From NCBI GenBank assembly GCA_964001305.1, contig CAXFAI010000035.1:95097-159096 (forward strand): a stretch of DNA of 64,000 bases. The letters are read 5' to 3'. The notes beneath the pieces were generated by a model that had not been told where the DNA came from, searched no databases, and worked only from the letters and a program-made list of their open reading frames with translations. Positions 22,676-29,274 of the stretch are shown in pieces (the stretch's first letter is position 1; each line of letters begins with the position of its first letter). The DNA comes from CAJXMH01 sp964001305. Lineage in GTDB: Bacteria > Bacteroidota > Bacteroidia > Flavobacteriales_E > Vicingaceae. The position numbers were made by a program, and so were the translations under genes.

Positions 22676-24082
22676 TTATTTCACACTGCTGGGACAAACA
22701 TAATCTGTCGTTTTTAAATTGGTGTTTTTCAAAGCTCCAAATCCACCTTCCACATTTATTAAATTGTGAACTCCACGAGACTTTAAAATTGAACCAGCAA
22801 TTACAGAGCGATAGCCACCGGCACAATGCACATAAAAACTAACCTCTTTAGGCAATTCAGCCAAATGCTCATTTACAAAACTCAAGGGAATGTTAGTCGC
22901 TTTGTCTAAGTGTTCAGCTTTGAATTCGGATTCTTTTCGAACGTCAATAATCGGCATATTTTCTTCGTAATTACTTGCAAACTCATCGGCCGGAATTGAA
23001 CTCATTGTATCGTATTCCTTCTCCGCCTTCCAAGCTTCAAACCCTCCCGCTAAAAAACCTAAGGTATTATCAAAACCAACTCTTGAAAGTCTTGTAACAG
23101 CTTCCTCTTCTCTTCCTTCAGGAGTAATTAAAAGTATGGGTTGTTTTACATCTGCTATTAAAGCCCCTACCCAAGGAGCAAAGTCACCATCTAAACCAAT
23201 AAAAATTGACCTTGGAATATGTCCTTGCACAAATTCACTTTGATGCCTAACATCTAGAATAACAGCATCCGTTTCATTAGCAGCTGCTTCAAAAGCTTCA
23301 GGTGAAAGTGCTTGAGTACCCTTACTCAAAATTTCATCAATATCTTGATAGCCCTCTTTGTTCATTTGCACATTTTGCGGAAAGTATTGCGGAGGAGGCA
23401 ACAATCCATCGGTTACTTCCTTCACAAATTCATCTTCAGTCATATCTGCTCTTAAGGCATAATTCATCTTCTTTTGATTACCCAAAGTGTCCACCGTTTC
23501 TTTCATCATGTTTTTACCGCAAGCTGAGCCTGCCCCATGACCAGGATAAACGGTTACATCATCTGCCAAAGGCATAATCTGTGTTCTGAGACTTTTGTAT
23601 AAAGTAGCAGCCAACTCTTCTTGTGTTAAACTTGCCGCTTTTTGTGCCAAATCAGGTCTCCCTACATCCCCTAAAAACAAGGTATCACCGGTAAATATGG
23701 CGACATCTTTTCCGTTTTCATCTTTCAATAAATAGGTGGTGCTCTCCATGGTATGACCCGGTGTGTGTAATACTTTAATGGTTACCGCCCCTAATTTAAA
23801 TTCTTGCTGATCTTCAGCAATTAAAGCATCAAAATTTGTTTTAGCAGTTGGGCCGTAAATAATAGTTGCACCACTTTGCTTTGCTAGGGTAAGATGTCCA
23901 CTAACAAAGTCTGCATGAAAATGGGTTTCAAAAATATACTTGATTTTAGCCCCATTTTTCTCCGTCTTTTCCATGTATGGCTTTACTTCTCTCAAAGGGT
24001 CTATGATAGCCACTTCTCCTTCGCTTTCAATGTAGTAAGCTCCTTGCGCTAAACAGCCTGTATATATTTGTTCTACTTTCAT
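22676..24082 (-). CDS. CstB-like persulfide dioxygenase-rhodanese fusion
   Basis: Three-domain enzyme (468 residues) for reactive sulfur. Residues 1-240 form a metallo-beta-lactamase/ETHE1-type persulfide dioxygenase: H54-F-H56-A-D58, H63, HTPGHT and GHGAGSACG. A middle rhodanese fold (ILDVRHQSEFVQGHI) has LITPEGR where the catalytic Cys should be, so it is inactive. The last rhodanese has active Cys420 in CAGGYRS, and another Cys lies at 463 near the end. This layout is that of CstB, which turns persulfide into thiosulfate and sulfite. A perfect palindrome lies 22 bases before its -7 box. Confidence 0.88.
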   Translation of the reverse strand: MKVEQIYTGCLAQGAYYIESEGEVAIIDPLREVKPYMEKTEKNGAKIKYIFETHFHADFVSGHLTLAKQSGATIIYGPTAKTNFDALIAEDQQEFKLGAVTIKVLHTPGHTMESTTYLLKDENGKDVAIFTGDTLFLGDVGRPDLAQKAASLTQEELAATLYKSLRTQIMPLADDVTVYPGHGAGSACGKNMMKETVDTLGNQKKMNYALRADMTEDEFVKEVTDGLLPPPQYFPQNVQMNKEGYQDIDEILSKGTQALSPEAFEAAANETDAVILDVRHQSEFVQGHIPRSIFIGLDGDFAPWVGALIADVKQPILLITPEGREEEAVTRLSRVGFDNTLGFLAGGFEAWKAEKEYDTMSSIPADEFASNYEENMPIIDVRKESEFKAEHLDKATNIPLSFVNEHLAELPKEVSFYVHCAGGYRSVIAGSILKSRGVHNLINVEGGFGALKNTNLKTTDYVCPSSVK

Positions 24083-24115
24083 ATCTTCTATTTCTAAATA
24101 TCAGTTAAACTATCA

Positions 24116-24123
24116 CAAAGTTA
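24116..24123 (-). promoter_or_regulatory. -7 box of the persulfide dioxygenase promoter
   Basis: TAACTTTG on the minus strand (TAnnTTTG), 33 bases before the start codon. Confidence 0.65.
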
Positions 24124-24145
24124 AGCCTCCAGAAGTTCAAAATAC

Positions 24146-24159
24146 GTAACTAAAGTTAC
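24146..24159. promoter_or_regulatory. Candidate Crp/Fnr operator, persulfide dioxygenase promoter
   Basis: Perfect palindrome GTAAC-TAAA-GTTAC, 22 bases upstream of the -7 box; by that spacing its centre lies near -42, the usual class II activator position. Confidence 0.7.
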
Positions 24160-24166
24160 TTTTCAG

Positions 24167-24967
24167 TTAGATGCTTAGCTCTTTTAAAATAATGTAAATA
24201 CCCATAAGCAAAACAAACCACCCAAAGGCAGACTTTAACTTCTTCCCATTGATGAATTTATTCATATAAATGCCCAAGAAAATACCAACTATTGAAAGTG
24301 TGGTGAAAGAAAGTAAAAAAGCCCAATCGATGGACAGATTCTCTACATCACCAATAAATCCAATTAAAGATTTAACTGCAATAATCATTAATGAGGTAGC
24401 AACTGCTTTTTTCATGGGCAGCTTTGCTAATAATACTAAAGCAGGAATAATTAGGAATCCTCCACCTGCACCCACAATACCTGTAAGTAAGCCAACCAAT
24501 GCGCCTTCTAATAAAATCATTGGGTAATTGTAAGAGATTTCGGTTTCTACTCCTTCATCTTTTCGCTTGTTCCGTATCATCGAAATTGCTGCCAATAGCA
24601 TAATCAGGGCAAAAAAGACCATAATGCCAAGCTCTTTGCTTACTGTAAAATTTGAAATAGTAAATAATTCATTGGGTATGGCAGGCACCAAAAACTTGCG
24701 GGTTAAGTAAACAGCTAAAAGTGCTGGTATTGCAAAAACAGCTCCTGTTTTTACATCTACCTGTTTTTTAGGTAAGTTTCTTATTGTTCCTACTAAAGCC
24801 GTACTTCCAACTACAAACAAAGAATAGGCAGTAGCCATCACTGGGTTAATTCCAAGCAAATAGACAAATATGGGAACAGTTATAATTGAACCTCCACCTC
24901 CGATTAGTCCTAAAACCACGCCTATTATAATGGCTCCTATATAGCCTAGTAAAGTAAATATATCCAT
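24167..24967 (-). CDS. TauE/SafE (TSUP) family sulfite/sulfur exporter
   Basis: Inner-membrane transporter of 266 residues with about eight helices. Family marks are the two related glycine-rich motifs GVVLGLIGGGGSIITVPIFVY (first half; shown only in part here as GLIGGGGSII) and GLLTGIVGAGGGFLIIPALV (second half, GAGGGFLII). Known relatives move sulfite, thiosulfate, taurine-derived sulfur or sulfoacetate. Lying between a persulfide dioxygenase and its likely regulator, export of sulfite or thiosulfate is the natural reading. It has its own promoter and operator upstream. Confidence 0.88.
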   Translation of the reverse strand: MDIFTLLGYIGAIIIGVVLGLIGGGGSIITVPIFVYLLGINPVMATAYSLFVVGSTALVGTIRNLPKKQVDVKTGAVFAIPALLAVYLTRKFLVPAIPNELFTISNFTVSKELGIMVFFALIMLLAAISMIRNKRKDEGVETEISYNYPMILLEGALVGLLTGIVGAGGGFLIIPALVLLAKLPMKKAVATSLMIIAVKSLIGFIGDVENLSIDWAFLLSFTTLSIVGIFLGIYMNKFINGKKLKSAFGWFVLLMGIYIILKELSI

Positions 24968-24981
24968 AGCTAAAATTTGCT

Positions 24982-24989
24982 CAAATGTA
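24982..24989 (-). promoter_or_regulatory. -7 box of the TauE/SafE promoter
   Basis: TACATTTG on the minus strand, 14 bases before the start codon. Confidence 0.65.
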
Positions 24990-25011
24990 TAAGCTTATAA
25001 TTGAAGCAGAA

Positions 25012-25025
25012 GTAACTTGAGTTAC
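25012..25025. promoter_or_regulatory. Candidate Crp/Fnr operator, TauE/SafE promoter
   Basis: Perfect palindrome GTAAC-TTGA-GTTAC overlapping the stop codon of the regulator gene, exactly 22 bases upstream of the -7 box at 24982-24989. Confidence 0.7.
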
Positions 25026-25654
25026 AGAGCAATGACTTTAATCTTATTTCTATGTAATTCAATGTATCCATCATTTTCCAAGCGTTTCAATAAGCGTGAA
25101 ATCACAACTCTAGAAGTATGTAACTCATAAGCTATTTCTTGGTGGGTGCTTCGAATAAAGTCATCATCAGAGACATTCGACTTTTCCTTTAAATAAGCAA
25201 GCAATCGTTCATCCATTTTAAGGAAAGCAATTTTATCAATGGTATTCAAAAGCTCCATCATTCTTGCTTGGTAACTATTTAAGATAAAGTTTCTCCAACT
25301 GCTATATTGGTCCATCCAGCTTTGCATTTTTTGAACTGGGAGCATAATCATACTTGTATCCTTTTCAGCAATTGCTCTCACTTCAGATCGCGTATTGCCT
25401 AAACAACAAGTTATAGTCATTGCACAAGTTTCACCTCCTTCTATAAAATAAAGTAATAATTCATCTCCATTTTCATCTTCACGTAATACTTTCACTGCCC
25501 CTTCTAGCAACAAAGGCATAGAACGAATAAAATTGCCTATTTCCATCAATTGGTCACCTTCTTTAAGCTCTTTAATAGTGGCTACTTGGTTAATCTCTTC
25601 TATTAATGCAGGTTCAAAAATTCCTGCATACTTCTCTTTTAGCTCTTGAATCAT
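25022..25654 (-). CDS. Crp/Fnr-family transcriptional regulator
   Basis: 210 residues: N-terminal cyclic-nucleotide-binding-like beta roll (about 15-115) and C-terminal winged helix (about 145-210) with the recognition-helix region HTSRVVISRLLKRLENDGYI. There is no N-terminal Cys cluster like that of FNR. The sensor domain instead holds Cys77 and the adjacent pair Cys83-Cys84, so a thiol or persulfide signal is plausible. The gene order (regulator, exporter, dioxygenase on one strand) and the matching palindromes before the two target genes suggest it activates them. No such palindrome precedes its own start. Confidence 0.85.
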   Translation of the reverse strand: MIQELKEKYAGIFEPALIEEINQVATIKELKEGDQLMEIGNFIRSMPLLLEGAVKVLREDENGDELLLYFIEGGETCAMTITCCLGNTRSEVRAIAEKDTSMIMLPVQKMQSWMDQYSSWRNFILNSYQARMMELLNTIDKIAFLKMDERLLAYLKEKSNVSDDDFIRSTHQEIAYELHTSRVVISRLLKRLENDGYIELHRNKIKVIAL

Positions 25655-25798
25655 GGGTTCTGTTCTAAGATAAGCGAAGATAATTCATTCTTGTAAAGAC
25701 ATTTAAATTAGAATCGAAAAAATAAATTTCATTTAACCTGAATCATTCAAAAAATCTCCAATTCTTTCTCATCTTTATGGCATAAATTGAAATAGACC

Positions 25799-26602
25799 AT
25801 GCAAACCATTTTAATTCCAACTGATTTTTCTCAGAATGCGTTAATGGCAGCAGATTTCGCTGTAAATCATTTAGGTACAGCTAATAGCCGATACGTCTTA
25901 ATTCATGTCTACGATATTCCTCATGGAGGAACAAGTGGCTTATTTTATCTGATGGATGAAATAAAAAAGCAAGCCGAACAAGATATGGAGGCTTTTACTG
26001 AAAAATTGAACGAGCGCTTTAAGGAACGTCAAATTACTTTCGAAAGTCGATTAGCTCAAGGAGATTTTTCAGAGCAATCTACCATTCTTGCCTTTGATGA
26101 AAATGCGGATTGCTTGGTTATGGGAACTAAAGGCGCATCAGGCGTAAAAGAGGTTTTGATTGGAAGTAGCACAGTTAGTATGATGAGAGCTTTAAAACAT
26201 CCACTTTTTGTCATTCCTGAGCATTATTTAGATAAAGATATTGAAGAAGTAATTATTAGCTATGATGGCAAAAGTTATCCTGAAAAGGCTGCGGAAACGA
26301 TTAAAAAATATGCCTTAAAACATGATCTTCCTATTCGTGCTATGCATGTTAGAATAAACGAAGAAGGTCCTTTGCAAAATTGGGATCAATTAAAAGCTTT
26401 ATTTGATGGTTTTAAAATTGACATTCATGAATGTCATGGCGAGAATTATGAAGAAGGACTAAAAAAGGGAATAGAAGATCAAAAAGGATTATTGGTTTTA
26501 CTTAGACATAAACAAACTTTTTGGGAACGCTTTTTTAATGCCAGTGATTCTAGAAAAGCAGTTATGCACGCAGACTTACCTGTTTTAGTGATACCCGAAT
26601 AA
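25799..26602 (+). CDS. Tandem-domain universal stress protein
   Basis: 267 residues with two UspA domains. The first carries the ATP-binding pattern MGTKGASGVKEVLIGSST (G-2x-G-9x-G-S/T) and begins ILIPTDFSQNA. The second half (from EEVIISYDGKSYPEKA) lacks a clear nucleotide motif and ends HADLPVLVIPE. Usp proteins are cytoplasmic stress factors; the specific trigger here is unknown. It is divergent from the Crp/Fnr gene (144 bases between starts), so the two could share regulatory DNA, though no operator palindrome is visible there. Confidence 0.88.
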   Translation: MQTILIPTDFSQNALMAADFAVNHLGTANSRYVLIHVYDIPHGGTSGLFYLMDEIKKQAEQDMEAFTEKLNERFKERQITFESRLAQGDFSEQSTILAFDENADCLVMGTKGASGVKEVLIGSSTVSMMRALKHPLFVIPEHYLDKDIEEVIISYDGKSYPEKAAETIKKYALKHDLPIRAMHVRINEEGPLQNWDQLKALFDGFKIDIHECHGENYEEGLKKGIEDQKGLLVLLRHKQTFWERFFNASDSRKAVMHADLPVLVIPE

Positions 26603-26624
26603 AAGATTAGAAAATAATAGACAT

Positions 26625-26653
26625 AAAAAAACCACGCCTCGGCGTGGTTTTTT
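26625..26653. terminator. Bidirectional terminator between convergent genes
   Basis: AAAAAACCACGCC / GGCGTGGTTTTTT around a 2-base centre (26639-26640), flanked by A and T tracts; serves the Usp gene and the DUF4920 gene. Confidence 0.9.
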
Positions 26654-26670
26654 GTTTTGTATCTTTTTGA

Positions 26671-27198
26671 TTAATTCTTAATCAATACACCATGAGCTAA
26701 GAAAGATGTTTTAATTTCAGGCTCTGTGATGGCAGCAATTTCTTCAGGAGATTGTCCTCCGTCTTCTGCATAATGTCTTAAGTCTTCTACAGAAGTCGTG
26801 TCTTGGTAAGCAATTCCTTCAAAAATCACTTGCTTTCCACTAATGTCTTTAGGCACAAAAAAGCCATAGTCTTTAAAACGGATTCTCATATCACCGCCAT
26901 CAGCTGTTTGAACTTTCATCCAACATCCTTTTTTCTGACAAACGTCGGTAGCTACTGCCAAAATTTTCACTTCTAAAGTGTCTTGGCCTTCCATTTTCAT
27001 AGCGAATTCATCAATTGTCAAAGCACCTTCTTCGTCAATTAATTCTCCAAAATGAACGCTATCCGCTTCCATTTCAGTTACTTCTTCCTTTACTTCAGTA
27101 AGTTCTTCTTGAGTGGTTTCTGTTTGCTTTTCAGCTTGGTTACATGCTACAGCAAATACAAATACTGATGCAAATAATAATAAGATTGATCTTTTCAT
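26671..27198 (-). CDS. DUF4920-domain lipoprotein
   Basis: 175-residue lipoprotein (FAVAC lipobox, Cys19), then an acidic Glu/Thr-rich linker and the DUF4920 domain: HFGELIDEEGALTIDEF, VCQKKGCWMKVQ, RFKDYGFFVPKDISG and EGIAYQDTTSVEDLRHYAEDGG. The C-x4-C of CQKKGC is a possible metal or redox site. Relatives occur beside heavy-metal or redox genes; function is not established. It reads toward the Usp gene. Confidence 0.85.
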   Translation of the reverse strand: MKRSILLLFASVFVFAVACNQAEKQTETTQEELTEVKEEVTEMEADSVHFGELIDEEGALTIDEFAMKMEGQDTLEVKILAVATDVCQKKGCWMKVQTADGGDMRIRFKDYGFFVPKDISGKQVIFEGIAYQDTTSVEDLRHYAEDGGQSPEEIAAITEPEIKTSFLAHGVLIKN

Positions 27199-27237
27199 TT
27201 TAAATAATTTAAGAGGGCAAAAGTAATGGTTTCTTAG

Positions 27238-29238
27238 TTACTTAGACAGAATTACAAATTCAGTTCTTCTATTTTTTGAACGACCTTCATCCGTGTCATT
27301 AGAAGCAATTGGTTTACTTTCACCAAAACCTTTAAATTCCAATCGACTTGGGTCAATCCCTTCCAACACCAAATAGTTGTTTACCGCTTGGGCTCTATTG
27401 GTTGATAAGGTTAAATTATCATTCGCATCACCCACATTATCCGTATGTCCTTGAATCATCACTCTTACCGAAGGATTCTCTTCCATAAAAGTGACAAATT
27501 CACTTAAAATATTCATCACCTGCTCATTCAACTCATAAGAATCGGTGGCAAAATTGATGTTGTTGATTTGGTAAGTTTCACCTTCTTCTATTGGATTAAA
27601 ATCAAGTGGTTTTGCACGCATTGGTTTTCCAACTACGTCCTTTCCGCTGTTAATATATTGGGAGGTAAAAGCGTAGCCATTCTTCTTGGCCATCATCATT
27701 ACATCTTGGGTTTCGCTAGCTGCTACTACAGCCACGTACTCCCCACTTTCTTCATCTACAACCCCTTCTACCACTTGATTTGTTTCCATATTTTTCAACT
27801 CAATGGTCATTCCTTTGGCAGCATCAGGGTCTTTACTTTCTACTGTTCCCTTTACAAAAACAACCTCTTCCGGTCTTGCTTCCACAGGTAAATCAAAGTA
27901 AAAAATATCAAGTCCATTTTGCTCTAAGTTTGAAGAGAAATAACCATACTTTCCATCGGTACTGACCATAAATCCATGCTCATCATCTTTGGTATTTATA
28001 GGGACTCCTAAGTTTACTGGAGGATCAAACTTTCCAAATTCATTCATTCGGGTAAAAAACACATCTTGTCCCCCTACTCCTGGATGTCCATCAGAAGAAA
28101 AATACAAGGTGTAACTATCCGAATGCATAAAAGGAGATTTTTCATTACCAGAAGTATTAATGGCAGGTCCTAAATTGATGGCAGGTCCCCAACTACCATC
28201 CTCTTGCAATTCGGTTTTATATAAATCCATTCCCCCGTAATTGTCTTCTCCTCTAGCACTGGCAAAATACAAGGTTTTTCTATCCGCAGAAATAGAAGGC
28301 TGCCCCTCCCACGTATATCTTCCATTGATGTGATTTCCAATACTTTTTAATTCAGACCAACTTCCTCCTTTAAATTCAGAATAATAAATATCCCCGTTTG
28401 AAAATCCCACACCATTTCTGGTCACAACTTGCTCCACTATGGTAATAAACAACACTTTATTATCAACAGAAATACTACTTCCACCTTGGTAACTCCCTTT
28501 ATTAAAAGGTGGCGGCATGGGAATCCCTGTTGAATAGGTACCATCGTATTTTCTTCTACTTTGAACGAAATACTCTTTTTCGACCGTACCCATTGCACTT
28601 TTAGAGTCTACTTCTCCTTTTCTGGTGAAAAACAAAAATTGATTATCAGGCGAAAGCATGGGTAAATATTCATCCGCTTTGGTAGATGGACCATCCACCT
28701 TTTTTGGGTTAAATGGAACCGGATTATTGAAAATTTCTCGGTAAGCCTTAATTTGTTCTAATTGTTTTACCGCCTGCTTTAATTCTTCGCCTTTGCCTTT
28801 GGGTTTTGCCTTATTCACATAAATGCTTAAATACTTTTCTGCATTGGCAAAATCTCTTTTGGAATAAAAGTGCTTTCCCAACCAATTGGCCGCTTCATAA
28901 TTTCTATAAGCTGGGCAAGCGGTGTGGGTTTTTTCATAATAACTAACCGTACGATTGACATTCTGCAAGCGAGATTGGTCTTTTTTGCTATTGAGGTAGG
29001 CTAAAATGGAAAGTGCTTCAGCAAAAGTATTGTCTTCCAACGTAGCAGAAACCAAATAGTTATATGATTGGCTTCCTCTGAAAGACATTTGCTTGGCTTT
29101 ATCAAAAAGCTTTTGTGCCTTTTTATTTGGCTTAGCGCATCCCCAATCTTCTTGTGCCAGTGCGCTAGAAAACGAAATACCAATTAGGAATAACAAGCCG
29201 AAGCTATGATAAAAGAATCTTCTCAAGTTCATCTTCAT
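27238..29238 (-). CDS. Outer-membrane OmpA-family protein with TPR and PD40 propeller
   Basis: 666 residues: signal peptide ending SSALAQ, an N-terminal TPR-like helical part (about 30-165), a PD40/WD40-like propeller (about 190-470, with LSPDNQFLFFTR, SISADRKTLYFASARG and FSSDGHPG repeats), a carboxypeptidase-regulatory-like domain, and a C-terminal OmpA peptidoglycan-binding domain (FATDSYELNEQ ... GHTDNVG ... NRRTEFVI). This order matches PorE-type proteins of the type IX secretion system, but it also occurs in paralogues of unknown role, so I do not assign porE. It probably shares a transcript with DUF4920 downstream. Confidence 0.82.
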   Translation of the reverse strand: MKMNLRRFFYHSFGLLFLIGISFSSALAQEDWGCAKPNKKAQKLFDKAKQMSFRGSQSYNYLVSATLEDNTFAEALSILAYLNSKKDQSRLQNVNRTVSYYEKTHTACPAYRNYEAANWLGKHFYSKRDFANAEKYLSIYVNKAKPKGKGEELKQAVKQLEQIKAYREIFNNPVPFNPKKVDGPSTKADEYLPMLSPDNQFLFFTRKGEVDSKSAMGTVEKEYFVQSRRKYDGTYSTGIPMPPPFNKGSYQGGSSISVDNKVLFITIVEQVVTRNGVGFSNGDIYYSEFKGGSWSELKSIGNHINGRYTWEGQPSISADRKTLYFASARGEDNYGGMDLYKTELQEDGSWGPAINLGPAINTSGNEKSPFMHSDSYTLYFSSDGHPGVGGQDVFFTRMNEFGKFDPPVNLGVPINTKDDEHGFMVSTDGKYGYFSSNLEQNGLDIFYFDLPVEARPEEVVFVKGTVESKDPDAAKGMTIELKNMETNQVVEGVVDEESGEYVAVVAASETQDVMMMAKKNGYAFTSQYINSGKDVVGKPMRAKPLDFNPIEEGETYQINNINFATDSYELNEQVMNILSEFVTFMEENPSVRVMIQGHTDNVGDANDNLTLSTNRAQAVNNYLVLEGIDPSRLEFKGFGESKPIASNDTDEGRSKNRRTEFVILSK

Positions 29239-29274
29239 TCTAGAAAATCTTCACAAAGAAAGTGAAAAGCTTTC

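Noticed and set aside
27568..27965. Plus-strand open frames opposite the OmpA gene
   Set aside because: Shadows of a well-supported gene with clear domains on the minus strand.
27238..29238. Naming the OmpA/PD40 protein porE
   Set aside because: Domain order fits, but many paralogues share it and no other T9SS core genes are adjacent.
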